Shown: positions 33,877-46,129 of the stretch, piece by piece
Numbering within the stretch: position 1 is the first letter of the stretch
How the letters are laid out: the number at the start of each line of letters is the position of its first letter
Origin: Tubiluchus corallicola
Taxonomy: Eukaryota; Priapulida; Priapulimorpha; Priapulimorphida; Tubiluchidae
Reading direction: 5' to 3'
DNA length: 64,000 nucleotides
Assembly: GCA_030141605.1 (NCBI GenBank)
Contig: JAQGDQ010000112.1
Location: 62,501-126,500, forward strand
Program-made: the position numbers and the translations under genes
Notes under the pieces: generated by a model
Seen by the model: only the letters and a program-made list of their open reading frames with translations
Database searches by the model: none
What the model was told of the DNA's origin: nothing

Positions 33877-34010
33877 ACATTCCAAGAAGAAATACAAATT
33901 GCTAAATACCTCGCAAACGTCAAGCGAACGTTAAAAGCTTGCAAGTATTTCTGCAGGTATTATAATGTCTACAAAGGGCAGTATGGGGATTGAATTATTA
34001 GCAAATAATT
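33877..34010 (+). repeat. Direct repeat, copy 1
   Basis: About 130 bp (TTCCAAGAAGAAATACAAAT..., ATTTCTGCAGGTATTATAA) match 35772-35905 at about 85 percent by eye. Family unknown. The segment 33351-33876 has nothing else. Confidence 0.8.
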
Positions 34011-34121
34011 TCTATCACTTTCATAATTGTACAGATAATTCGAGAAAGTTGAAAAGTTAATAACCAGTAAAACATAATACAATGGTAGATGTCAAGACAG
34101 AGCTGATAGTATTAGTAATAT

Positions 34122-34311
<190 letters not shown>

Positions 34312-34599
34312 CCAAACAAACGTACTGACAATAGCAATATGACTTAAGCAAAGGAAGTTAATCAAGTAGCTAAAAAGGTCAGAGGTCTTTATTAGCATGG
34401 TGTATGTAAATGGAACTAATGGAAGCTTTTCGCTTGCTTATTAGCCAGGTTTCAGTTGGCACCATTCAGTCAAAGAATGCGATAACTGAGTTTTTCTAAC
34501 GATTCGACTAGATCTGTCATGACAAAATATGGTAATTAGATTATTGAAAATATGCAGTTTTACCTGATTTGTATGATACAGCAAAAATGGTGTGTGAAG

Positions 34600-35000
34600 A
34601 CGAGATGCTGGCGGCGGTGGTGGTGATAACGAAAATGAAAATGATGATGATGCTGACAAATGATGATGATGGTGACGATGACGATGATGTTGGTGCTAAA
34701 GACACTATCATTATGACAATGATGTAGTGGCGACGGATGATGATGATCCTAGCGATGGCAATGATGACAATGATGACGATAACAACGACGATGAAGACGA
34801 TTACGATAACGATGGTGATGATGCTGACAATGATGGCGATGATAATGATGATGACGATGTCATAATAAAGATAATATGACGATGGAATGATGCAGTGATG
34901 ACGACGATGATGATGATGACGACGACGACGACGATGATGATGACAACGACAATGACGACGACGACGACGACGACTTTGACGATTCTGGCAACGACGACAA
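34600..35000. repeat. Imperfect GAT/GAC trinucleotide block
   Basis: GATGATGATG, GACGACGACGACG and GATAACGA variants in shifting mixtures over 400 bp. A His/Arg/Ile-rich minus frame of 169 codons is an artefact. Confidence 0.9.
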
Positions 35001-35771
35001 TGTGAGATGACGGTGATCACAGTGGTGATAGCGACAGCCATTACGAACAAATAAACATAAAATCGTGTTCACAAACTTTCTTACAAATAATATTGGAAGA
35101 ATTTAAAGGCGTCTAGGTTCTAAGTGGCCACAAATTCAGACCATGTGAAGAGAAACAGAAAGCTATAATAGGCTAAAGCAGAACCCGATACTAACCTTCT
35201 TATCTCGATATTTAAGCCTAGCGCCTCGATTTGCGAACTGATGCGAGGCAGTTAATCAAGCTAAACGTGTGAATCAGTCAAACAGCTTGATGACAGAAGC
35301 AACATAATTAGTTTAACAGAAACTCTGATGGAGTGAACTATGGTATTAAAAAGAATGATAGGGTAAGGGGAGGGGGTGATGACTGGAATTCGACGGAAGT
35401 CAAAGTGGCTCAAGTAAAAGGTACTGAAAAAATGTTATCCCGCTTGGATATGACTTTTTAAATTTTTTTCTCTCTATTGCTTTTATTAGCAAGCATTTAT
35501 TAACACTGCACTTAGTACATTTGATACTTGCATTAGGCAATATCTTACATGTATTGTAAATCCACTATAAGCAATTAAAGTTTAAATTAAATTAAAATGA
35601 TGGTTTATATTTCAGTTATACAAAATGGCGAATAACAGCGAATGTATTACAGTATTCTTTGGTTGATCTGTTTCAGACTGATTCTTTACAGCTAATCACT
35701 TGTAATCTTAAATAATTATAATTATATGACAAAAACAACTTAGATTCATGATTTGATGATAGATTTGATTA
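35001..35771. other. Stretch without gene; possible element tail near 35577
   Basis: CAATTAAAGTTTAAATTAAATTAAAAT at 35573-35600 resembles the end at 57255-57290, suggesting a shared retroelement 3' end. No coding block remains. Confidence 0.35.
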
Positions 35772-35905
35772 GTTCCAAGAAGAAATGCAAATTGCTAAAT
35801 ACCCCGGAAACGTTAAGTTAGCGTTAAAAACATGCAACTATTTCTGCAGGTATTATAACATTTATAAAGCGCATTATAGGGGTTGAATCATTAACAAGTA
35901 ATGTT
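35772..35905 (+). repeat. Direct repeat, copy 2
   Basis: Partner of 33877-34010. The pair flanks the two trinucleotide blocks at 34122-35000. Confidence 0.8.
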
Positions 35906-36129
35906 TAGAAAGCAGAAATCTTCGCTTCGTCTTCAACAATGTAAGCGAAAATTCGTGATTGGAGTAAAAGCCTCCCGACTCATCGACCAGAGTTTAATTT
36001 AACAACTTAGTAGAAAATGAGTTTAAAGTTGCATTAACGCATGAGAGTGAAAGTTTTAATCGAATGTAGAAAATAACTTGATCAAGAAGAATTTCATTAG
36101 TTAATCAAGCAGCTATGGCGATCACATTT

Positions 36130-36420
36130 TTCCATCAGCCAATAATACATTTATGCCTCTAAAATGCTTCCTAATTCAATTGTTTTTCTGTAAACCTGTA
36201 ATGGCGTCCGTTTTGAATGACAGTTACCTTAAATAACCTTAAAACAGCATTAGCCGATAATACCTTTATGCAGTCTAATGCTTCCTAGTTGGATTATTTT
36301 GATTTTAAAGCGTCATCGGTGCCATTTTGAATGAACCTGACATTAAAACATGATTTTACTAATATGCACTTTTATATCAGCTGGTAATACATTTATGTTC
36401 CAAAGCTTTTTGTCCTAAAG
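36130..36420 (+). repeat. Degenerate ~120-bp tandem repeat, three copies
   Basis: Units begin near 36136, 36251 and 36373 with CAGCC/AGATAATACMTTTATG-like sequence followed by TCTAAWGCTTCCTA. The third copy is partial. Function unknown. The interval 36421-36735 is otherwise featureless. Confidence 0.6.
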
Positions 36421-36736
36421 TCGATTCCAGGGAATTTTTAATACATTATTCTGTTCGACTTCTGGGTGTCTGAACAAAAATTCAGCTTCTCACTAAATTT
36501 GTCCGAGCCATGCGTTTTTTGGGCTAATTTGTAAGCTTAAGACCTTTTTTCTTAAAAACAATACAACCGAATCTTGGTAAGCATTGTACGATCCATTGTT
36601 TTAGGTGGGAAATCACATTGTTTTTGTACCCATCATTCCATACAAAATATTTGAGTTTACAGAATAATTAATTCCCTAGTCCTTATAGACAAATACTGTG
36701 ATTTTTAAATACCTTCATTTTCAAGTACACAAAGTG

Positions 36737-38280
36737 AAAAAATGGTATTTTGCACCGTGAAGGCTGCCCTGGACGTGAAATTGCTGCAAAACTGAGATGT
36801 AGCAAAACAGTATTGCATATTGCTATTGTCAATTTCCAAAATTACACAACTTTTGGTGATGGGAAAAGAAGTGAACGACTAAATAAAACCGCAGCAAGAG
36901 ACGATCACTTGATGAACCGCATAGCTGGTCGCTTTTCAACAAGGTCTTGCAAGCAAACACGATCAGCTTCGCTTATAATAGGTACAAAAGTGAACATTGT
37001 GACAGTTTCACAATGCCTGAGCAAAGAATTCAACCTTATCTTACTACATTGATGAAACGTTTTTGCCTTTTATTTTCTTGCCTTTTGTCTTTTGCCTTTT
37101 GCCGTTTTTTGTCTTTTGCTAAACACCTGGATAGCCAAAAATTGGGAAACAGTTATGTTTTTGGATGGATCAACTCTGCAACAATTTGTAGTACGCAAGC
37201 TACATGTAAGAAGCCAACCTGGCAAGAGATTTGTTGAGAGATATATCATAGACAATATGAGGCATACACCAAGCCAAATGATTTGATGTGCCACGTCTAA
37301 AGCAAGAACTGCTAGTCCATATTTCTGACCTCCAGGAACAATTATGAATGTTGCACAATTAAGCCATAGGAATCTTTTTGCTAGAAAACCTGGATGCACT
37401 TTCACGAATGTATAATTTTCATGCGTGATGACGCCCATGCAGGGATGTTAAACGATTTTGGCGATAAATTCGGAGATACGATATTTTTTTCCAACAATAA
37501 AAAATCGATATTCGATAAAAATCCTGTGAACATGTGATTAGTTATTGCGCAAGGCGTTTCAATATTAGTGCAGGCTGTTTCCAAAAAAATGTGTAGATAT
37601 ATGTGAGCTGTGGCAGATAAATAATTATTATTAACAGCATTTTATTACAGTTAGAAGGTACAAGAAGATTATTCAAACAACTTTATAAATAACCTTTTTT
37701 AATTTTTTTTCATAATTTTGGTGCATAAATGAAAGAGCATACTGAAATGATTTTATAAAGACATTGATATGCAGCGCTACACACCATATTCGAGATGATA
37801 ACGATATTTCTAGAGTAATATCGATACGATAGCGATAAAAGCAGGTATCCTCAGAACATGGATTCAAAAAAAGTACAGTTCTGAGTAAGTTCCAACTCCG
37901 TGTGACGTCATATAATCAATGATCATTTTTCTGACAAGGCCTGGAGTCATCATATTGTATTGTTATGACAATCGATAATATCGTTAATTTTAACGTGCCT
38001 AGCCCCATGTAGCCCCTTTGGTCAATTGCAGAGCACAATTTTTTTAACCAAAGAAAAAGATCACAACACACAAATCTTAGCATTTTAACCCCATTAAAGG
38101 ACAAGGTTGCAGAAGAACAGCCACCAAATGCAGAAGCCATTAGAAGAGGCCATTAAAGCTGTTTGGGTGAAAGATATCTCCACAGACCATTATCGCAACT
38201 TGATCAGCAGCATGACGAGATTTATACAAGCGTTATACAAGAGTTATCAAGAGTAAACGAGGTTACATAGAATCGTGAAA
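36737..38280 (+). mobile_element. Tc1-like transposase pseudogene, split by a hAT MITE
   Basis: The plus strand reads REGCPGREIAAKLRCSKTVL and GDGKRSERLNKTAARDDHLM (paired HTH domain, 36750-37052), then after a frameshift NWETVMFLDGSTLQQF (first catalytic region, Gly replacing the usual acidic partner) and RKLHVRSQPGKRF. The second Asp block FMRDDAH stops at 37439 and continues at 38002. The C terminus (LKDKVAEEQPPNAEAI, then AIKAVWVKDIS-like, RNLISSM) follows to about 38275. Several shifts and stops make it inactive. Confidence 0.88.
37440..38001 (+). mobile_element. hAT-type MITE, 562 bp, inside the Tc1 transposase
   Basis: The ends CAGGGATGTTAAACGATT and (reverse complement) TAGGCACGTTAAAATTAACG are inverted. 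The right flank GCCCCATG (38002-38009) equals the left flank GCCCATG (37433-37439) apart from one lost C, an 8-bp target duplication. It has no transposase. A palindromic block near 37903-37926 recurs inverted at 41618-41650. Confidence 0.82.
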
Positions 38281-38818
38281 TTTTGCGACATTTAAACATT
38301 TCGCATGAAAACCCAGTGCAGATGTGTAACTAAGAGATTTGTGTGTAGGTAAGCTGTCTGACATTTCAACCAAAAATGTAGCTTTTTCTTGAATTGCAAG
38401 ATGGTGTTCAACTTATGTTAATAATTTTTTCTTTTGCTGTAACACCACTGTCCTCAAAATGCTTGCGAGTCGCAAGTTGCAATATTACACAAAGTTTTGG
38501 CATAAATGGCTTCTTTCCGATCTGCCAGTGACTCTGCTGAAATTGTTGGCATCTTGTTGTCAGCGATGAAAGAACAGCAATTAGGTTCGATGATCCGGAA
38601 GAATTTAGGCGAACAGTAGTATCTACAGGCACTCAAGAAGGAATTTGTGCTTAGTAAACTGCGTGTGTTCACCAGTGTTTGGACTACAAATGATTTTCTA
38701 AACGGTGTTGCTACAAAAAAGGAAAAAACCTCTTTATTCAGGGACAGCCAAGAATAGTTCTTTTTAGTAAAGTATCGGGATAAATTGGTGTGATTCATTA
38801 ATCGTACCTCCTATTCAG

Positions 38819-38928
38819 TCACGTGATTCATAGATTTTAGCAACAAAAGTGTCATCTACATAACGCCATGTAAATGACACTTTATGTAGATGACACTTTT
38901 TTATTGTTCAAACTATGAATCACGTAAC
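38819..38928. repeat. Foldback with ~46-bp arms
   Basis: The left arm CACGTGATTCATAGATTTT...AAAAGTGTCATCTACATAA pairs with the right arm TTATGTAGATGACACTTTT...ATGAATCACGTAAC. The loop is about 18 bp and itself contains AAATGACACTT. It abuts the Penelope-like fragment. Confidence 0.85.
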
Positions 38929-38931
38929 TCA

Positions 38932-39985
38932 TGTCATCACTACATCAAATTTACTTGTGGTATTGAAAGTAACGGTCCTTCATCGTTTCTAGATATACTG
39001 CTTCATCATGATCAGGATAGTATCTTTACATCTGTTTTTACACGTTTACTGTTCTGTATGCTGATTTTGAATTTTTCACTTGCAAACAGTTCAAATGTAA
39101 TCTTATTCAAACTCTATTATATAGAGCATTCGTATTTCATCAACCTATCACGAATTTCATGAAGAAATCAGTACTATAAAAAGTTTTTTTTCCAATAGGC
39201 TTCCAAAGAGGTTAATTGATTCTGTCTGTTTCCAAAAAATAGTGTATTTAGTTTATTGAGCATCAGTCTTTGCAAGTGAAAAAAAATCTGCAACTGTACC
39301 CTCATATTCAGCTACGTATTGTGTTAAAACCTGGCAATAATTTCGGCTCTTTCTCCCATTTAAAGACAAAATACCCACACTCTTACAGGCTGGTATTATG
39401 TATAGATTTCAGTGCAACAGCTGCAATGCTGCTTACCAAGGCAAAAACAAGGCAAGGTTAACATTTGGGTATTTCGTCTAGAACTGGCAAAAATTTAAAA
39501 AAAATTATCCTCAATCCAGCATTAATGACCATATTTGTGCTGCTGGCCACAAAGCTGATTTTAATAGTTTCAGAATTGTGAGCAGAGCTACAAATAACTG
39601 GGACTTACTAATAAAAGAAAGATTATCTATGTGCCCAATAAGCCTTCTCTTAATGTACAGACCAGTTCAATTTCTTTAACTTTATATTCAAACACTTAGC
39701 TATTTGTTATTGTATCGAATTTCTTTTCTTCAGGTCTGTTTACCTATTTGGCTTTTGTAAACGCATAATTAGTGCTTAAGTTACTGTACCAAATTCTTTA
39801 CTGGTCTGTTTATTCATTACAAGTTTGGTTTCTATTAATTACTTAACTAGTGCATAATAGGCTCTAAACTGGTTGTATGTTGGTAAATTTACCACAGATG
39901 ATGACAGCAGCAGCTAGTCGAAACGTTTGGCATGATTTTAACTTTTAACTTCTTAATGTAAAACTTTTTAATAAAGTTGTGCTGT
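38932..39985 (+). mobile_element. Penelope-like element fragment with GIY-YIG remains
   Basis: The plus strand reads HHYIKFTCGIESNGPSSFLD and ILLHHDQD (end of RT domain), LQLYPHIQLRIVLKPGNNF, then MYRFQCNSCNAAYQGKNKA and later DHICAAGHKADFNSFRIV. The last blocks match the GIY-YIG endonuclease region of Penelope-like elements (Y-x-C-x-x-C-x-x-x-Y-x-G-K, H-I-C-x-x-G-H). Frameshifts and truncation at the RT core make it inactive. Confidence 0.78.
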
Positions 39986-41617
39986 TTTTAACTGCAAAAC
40001 AGGAGCATCGTCACCTTGCATTTCAACCTATATTAACAAACCAAATAAGATCCCCAGCTATTTTAACTTTTCATGCATTATTCGGGATTAGGGGATCTGG
40101 TGAAAGGCTGTTTTTGCAACACCCTGCTATTATAGTGTATTGTGTAAATATTTTATCATCTTGTTTGTTGAGATCTTCAGGTATTGCACTGTACAATTGG
40201 ATATAACGATCGTACTTTATGCGACCTGCAAAAAATAACCTTAAAATATTTCTTAATTGTTATTCATTCTCGGATTATTTTGCAGTATTTTTATTTGCGC
40301 CAAGCACTTATTAATAAAATAAAATAAAATAACTTAATACAATAGCTATATTTTATTGCCGTTTTATAAATAGCTAACATGTAGTTAATTTACAGGCTTC
40401 ACAGAAACTGCAAAACGAAGAAAAATGGTCAGAAGAAACCTATAATTTTGCTAAAAACGTTATCTTTGGTGAAAAAATGAAACGTGCAGTTTGTTGCTTG
40501 TATAGAAACACAATAGTTAGCTACTTATCCGATTGATGTACATTTATCAAATAATTAATTCAGTCAAGTTTATTGTAATTTATTTTAATTTACTGTCAGT
40601 TAATTTAATCCGTCCTAATGATTTAAAGGACAAGAAAAGGGGTACCTGAAGCAGGTTTCAGAAAATTCTACTTAAAAATTATACTACTTTACAGCATTTT
40701 TATGTATATATCGTACTCGCGTTTAGAGGAATTTTTGTTTGCTTTCATTTTAAATCTCTTGCAATACTCTTGCAATACGCCATTACATGACGTCACCTAC
40801 GCAAACGTAAATCAGGAGAAGAAAAGGTAATGTTAAATTATGTCAAAAAACTTTCCATGCAAATCTATTTTACTTAGCAATTCAATTACCTGCTGAAAAG
40901 ACTTATGTAACTGGAAATAATAATTTAAAATGTTTGTGCCAATTGATAAAATGTCGCAGACTCACCCTCCAGGGTGCGCCACTCACTACCAAAAACGTAT
41001 TTTTAATCTTATTGACAAGATACAATAATTTAAAAATTTTCTTAGTTAGCAACATGTATGCTACGAATGCTCTGATTATTTTTTCAAACTTTACCCAGTG
41101 TTATCTAAAGTTGTTCCAAACGTCTTACCATCAAAATGGCTGCACCTAACGGCCATCGCGAGAGTTAAAATTTACTCGTTTCATACAGCGTTTCGGCCAA
41201 TGCAAGCCCTGCATGCAAAAAGACAGTATGTAAGTTGCATACAATTTGGAGATTGATTTTTTAAGCTTTATGTAAGTGGAGGGTTTCTTGTGCTCAATAG
41301 TCGCTTGACCAAAAAGGATAGAAAAAATATTTTGTCTATTATTTTCTATGCCGGTTGGAAATATTGAAAACATAGTAATTTCTGACGGCACTATGAACAT
41401 AAAAATTAACAATTTGCATAAATATATTTTGATTAAATTGAATAAAGCTGGCGTTTCCAACTATTGTGAAAACGTGGCCACTCATTTCTCGCAATCATTC
41501 ATGGCGTTGCAACAAGAACTGATCAAAAGCAGCTAAAGACTGAGAACGAAAAACAAATCGAAACTTGTTAGGACTTAGTAATGTTTGTCCTCTTTCTTGA
41601 TGACCTCAGGCATTGAC
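39986..41617. other. Stretch without supported gene
   Basis: A TAAAA run at 40312-40331 may be a retroelement tail. Frames at 41146-41460 (minus) and 41348-41536 (plus) are unrecognised and AT-rich. Confidence 0.4.
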
Positions 41618-41690
41618 TGATCAATGATCATTGATTATAATGACGTCACGCTGAGTTGGAACTTGCTCAATACTTTTTGGCAACTTGTTT
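41618..41690 (-). repeat. Fragment matching the interior of the 37440 hAT MITE
   Basis: The reverse complement CAAGTTCCAACTC..GTGACGTCA then ATAATCAATGATCA matches 37888-37926. The homology fades on both sides, so it is a remnant only. Confidence 0.65.
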
Positions 41691-43180
41691 TTTGACGTAA
41701 AGTGGTTTTCTTAGAAGTGAAATTAAACTATGTAGTTTTACTAATGCTATGAAATGTTTTGTAGATTGGTGTAGGCGAATATTTTGTCATACTGTTTTCC
41801 AGTTCCTTCCCTTTCTTTTGCAACCTACGTTTCTTTTAAAAAATTGAAACAGAACCTTTCACAAATATTGATTAAATCGTTTTGTTTGGAGTTCTTTGGC
41901 TTAAAAGACGTTTAATTAACAAGTAATGTCAGTAACGTGGAGCATATTCAACTGTCAGATACAAATACGTTTTTAAGCTACACAAGTTGATTATTTGGTT
42001 GTATATTTATATAGTGTACCAAACCAGAATTTTTCCTTATGCGCGATGCTGATAAATTTTTGTTCTTGATGGGAAGTAGTGATTTCGAAATAATTAAGAC
42101 ATTTTTATTACGTTGAAAACACGTTTTTAAGACATGGTGAACAACACACTACGCAATGATATGCATATCACTGAAAAAGAGGCCAGATGAATGACAATCT
42201 ATTTTAAATGCTAATCATTAAATAAATTTATTTAAATGACTAAAATAACTAACAGGAGCGATTTTATAATATATCTGTTTTACCAATAATTATTTGTTAA
42301 TCTACAGTGTCATATCAAAATTGAAATTGTATGTATGTCTTGTTTTTTTTGTATTGAATGTATTTTTGGCACTAATAAATATGAATACATAGGATAGTCA
42401 CATAAGTGACGTCATGCATAATGCATAATTATAGAAAAGTTTTTAGACTGTATTACGTCAAACAAATTTGCTTCCTTGTGTGTAATTGTCTGCAATCGGT
42501 AGACAAACTCTGTTCTGTCAACGAAAAATTACTGAAAATATCATATTTCCACGTGAACATCTGTTGAAAACGAAACATATTTTTGCAGACAAGACAATGA
42601 CTCTCATTAACTTCTTGCTGATTGCTATTGCGCTTCGTGTTAACTTCGCGTTTAATTCACTAAAGCAGTAATCTTTCAACGGAATGCTTGGAGATTACAT
42701 TCTCTTCGTTTGTTTCAAGGCATCCATTTGTTGACACCAGTTCGTCATCACTGATTAATCGATTCGATCATTAGAATTCGTAATGGGTAGTGGTGGCATC
42801 AGTAGAGAGGTCGATGATGTTACTCTAGCTAATCAGTTTGCATGCCAATTTAGGCCACTTGTTAGTTTCAGTTGAAGTCCTAATTTGACTGTATAAACAG
42901 CATTAATCACGTTTAGTACACAATCATCTTTAAGGAAAGGAAAGACCAAAAATTTGGAAACTGTTAACTGCATACTTTGACAACATAACGAATAAAATCT
43001 ATAGTTTTGTGCCATCGTGTATTTTAATCTGTTTAAAGATTGTTAAAAATCTCAACCCTCAAAGATTAATTATGAAATTCTCAGTAAACCTACATATAGT
43101 TAGCTAACATGCCTTGATTAAAACAAAATGAAATGAAGTGGCAAGCAATGAAATGAAATAAATCAAAGGAAGTGGAAAGA
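41691..43180. other. Stretch without recognisable feature
   Basis: AT-rich; only short chance frames. A TGACGTCA site occurs near 42408. Confidence 0.45.
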
Positions 43181-43950
43181 AAAGACAAAAAGATGAAAGA
43201 AAGAAAGAAAGGAGAAAAGAGAGGAAAAGAAAAGATAGGAAAAGAAAACAAAGGAATTTAAAGAAAAGAAGGGAAGAGAAGAGAAGAGAAAAGGAAGAGA
43301 ATAGAGTAGAATAGAATAGAATAGAATAGAATAGAATAGAATAGAATAGAATAGAATAGAATAGAATAGAATAGAATAGAATAGAACAGAACAGAACAGA
43401 ACAGAACAGAACAGAACAGAACAGAACAGAACAGAACAGAACAGAACAGAACAGAATAGAAGATAAAAGAAGAAGAAGAAGAAGAAGAAGAAGAGAAAGA
43501 AGAAGAGAATAGAATAGAATAGAATAGAATAGAATAGAATAGAATAGAATAGAATAGAATAGAATAGAATAGAATAGAATAGAATAGAATAGAATAGAAT
43601 AGAATAGAATAGAATAGAATAGAATAGAATAGAATAGAATAGAATAGAAGAGAAGAGAAGAGAAGAGAAGAGAAGAGAAGAGAAGAGAAGAGAAGAGAAG
43701 AGAAGAGAAGAGAAGAGAAGAGAAGAGAAGAGAAGAGAAGAAAATGGAAAAAGAAGAGATTTAAAAAGAAGGGAAAAGCAAAGAAAAGAAAAGAAAAAAG
43801 AAAAGATGGGAAAGGAAAGAAAGACAACGGAAAGAGGAGAATGAAAGAATTGTAAATAAAGAAGAAAAAGAAAAGAAAAGAAAAGAAAGGAAAAGAAAAG
43901 GAAAATAAAGGAAAGAAAGGAAAGGAATGGAATGGAAAGAAAAGAAAAGA
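43181..43950. repeat. Pentanucleotide microsatellite with switching blocks
   Basis: Purine-rich (GAAA-type) flanks surround (AGAAT)n from 43297, (AGAAC)n from 43386, (GAA)n near 43470, (AGAAT)n from 43508 and (AGAAG)n from 43645 to 43740. Each block is nearly pure. Minus frames of 276 and 189 codons are artefacts. Confidence 0.97.
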
Positions 43951-44175
43951 AATAAGGGCCTAATCTCCTTTTTATAAGTCCAGGTATGAACATAATAAAT
44001 CTAAATGTTAATGACTGTTCTTGAATTATAGATAAGCTAATGTGTAGTTAGGACGTACACTTATCACCACATCATAGACGATTACTCTATCCTACCAGTC
44101 TAAAACAAAATAACGAGAAAGATCTTCATTTGGTTTAGCATCATTCAGCTTATACTACTGCTACTACGATTATTA

Positions 44176-44413
44176 CTTGATTTAATTAAAGTTAGGAAAA
44201 ATATTGACCATGATCAATGACTACCGTGGGTGTTTCCTAAGTCTTACTACTTGTATTTTTGCTGCTACTGAGACTGATAGTTTTCCAGACTACATGGCAA
44301 TTTGGTTTACCAATCAGTCTCAGTAGCAGCAGAAATACAAGTAGAAGCATTTAGCAAAAACACCCACGATAGTCATTGATCATGGTCAATATTTTTCCTA
44401 ACTTTAATTAAGT
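44176..44413. repeat. Large foldback with ~100-bp arms
   Basis: Arms 44176-44279 and 44313-44413 pair over about 100 bp with one mismatched island (TCCTAAGTCTTACTA against TTGCTAAATGCTTCTA). The loop is about 33 bp. No transposase, target duplication not identified. The surroundings 43951-44175 and 44414-44790 show nothing else. Confidence 0.92.
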
Positions 44414-44789
44414 CTAGTTCCATGGAAACGCAAGATTTGTTGAGAACAAATTTTGCCAAGAAAATTAACGAATCTCAAGTTAGACAATTCAACATAGCTT
44501 TAGGTGGTAACGTTTCACTAATTTGACACTTTTGATGCTTGAATTTTATCTCCGAAACTGTGAATATGAATAAATTACAAAGCAAAGTAGAAGTTGGTCA
44601 TTTCTACTTGCTTATTCTGTCTACAGCAACTTTTCCTGTGTTGTAATGGGACTGAATTAGCGGATGTAAAGGACAAGCTAATCGTTATGAAAAACGGTGT
44701 ATTGAAATAAAGTAATAAGAAGTAGGTCATTAAGGTAGGTAAAAGAAATCAGCGGTCCTAGGAAGGATCGTTTTGGTAAACCATAATCT

Positions 44790-44940
44790 AGATAATGAAA
44801 AGTAGTGGTCCTAGTGTGAGTCCTTGCGGTACTCCATAGTTATACCAACAACGTTGCTTTAGGTTATTGACACTAAGCATCTGATAAATATCTACTTAGT
44901 AACTTAATAACAGTGACTATCAAATATAAACAAACTAAAG
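44790..44940 (-). mobile_element. LINE RT fragment (motif B region)
   Basis: The minus strand reads MLSVNNLKQRC, then YNYGVPQGLTLGPLLFII. GVPQGxxLGPLLF is the conserved RT block 4/B of CR1/L2/Jockey-type LINEs. Only about 40 codons survive. Confidence 0.8.
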
Positions 44941-45424
44941 TGTCCAGTTTATAGTCTGCAATGAAGAAAGGCCAAGCAGTAACAATTATAGGGAATATTG
45001 TATTCTGCCAATTTCAATTTCAATTCCAATTAAGTTTTCCAGTGCGTGACAGGAAATGATCAAAGTACACGTAAGTGATGTTCATTATTTTTGTTGCTGC
45101 CATTCGTCAATGAACTGTGTTTTTACTCGCTGGACATATAAATTGTTAACGATGAAACAATATCAAGACTAGTTGGTTACTCGGTCAGGATTGAATCAAA
45201 GCTTAGCAAATATTTGTCATCGTTAGCTCAAATGTTCCCGCTGCGGCTGAACAACTACTGGGCAAGCAAGATTACTTGACGATAGTCCCGAGAAAAACCA
45301 GTCATAGTTAAGATAATTACAGGTAAGAAAGAATGAATTTATGTAGATGTGATCATTTCAATAAAAAGGCAGAAGAAATTTGAAGAAGTATATCAGGGGA
45401 AAGAAAAAATGTAGAAGAGAGAAG

Positions 45425-45636
<212 letters not shown>

Positions 45637-45844
45637 GTATATATCTAAAGCGTTTGCAAATAGTAAGAACTGCAACTGAAAGTCTTCAATTCACACCAAG
45701 TAGATTTTTATTTATTATTATAAGCCAGATTTATTTTTAAAAAGCTCAATTTCCTGTCTACATACGTGCGTATGTGCTAACTTCCGTATCGCATTCATCA
45801 ACGTTCTTTCAGGTTTTAAGCGTCAACAAATGTATTGTGCTTAA

Positions 45845-46129
45845 AATAATAATTTCACCAGGGATGTTTCCCCCAGAGAAACCAAGAAAGAGTTAAGAGA
45901 AGCCATAAACCGCCCCATCGCAGCTGTCGCTGACACCCGCAGCCTTATACCGCCATCATCAGCAGAATTATTTGGCACTTGGCGCAAGAGGTTTACAAGT
46001 TTGCCTGTTCACGTCATAAATCACAACGCTAATTTTATCATCGCTGCTCGTAACGCCTGTAAGTTGGAAGCCTGGGGGCGAAAATCACGAGGCAACAGAA
46101 ACTCCTCTTACATACCTACATAATCTAAA
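45845..46129 (+). other. Unassigned 94-codon open frame, possible exon
   Basis: Open between stops, GC-richer than its flanks. It reads KELREAINRPIAAVADTRSL, then IPPSSAELFGTWRKRFTSLP. A TTTCCCCCAG acceptor at 45876 and a CCT|GTAAGT donor at 46059 would give a 182-bp exon. No homology recognised and no partner exon found. Confidence 0.2.

Noticed and set aside
34541-35050. 169-codon His/Arg/Ile-rich frame
   Set aside because: Translation of GAT/GAC triplets.
37880-41680. Large transposon with 75-bp terminal inverted repeats
   Set aside because: The left block lies inside a 562-bp hAT MITE with its own ends and target duplication, and homology fades, so the pair is two remnants of one repeat.
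43163-43993. 276-codon minus-strand open frame (Ser/Leu/Phe/Tyr-rich)
   Set aside because: It is a readout of AGAAT/AGAAC/AGAAG repeats, whose 5-bp period avoids stops on that strand.
44941-45424. Extension of the LINE fragment at 44790-44940
   Set aside because: No RT block could be read beyond about 44940 on the minus strand.
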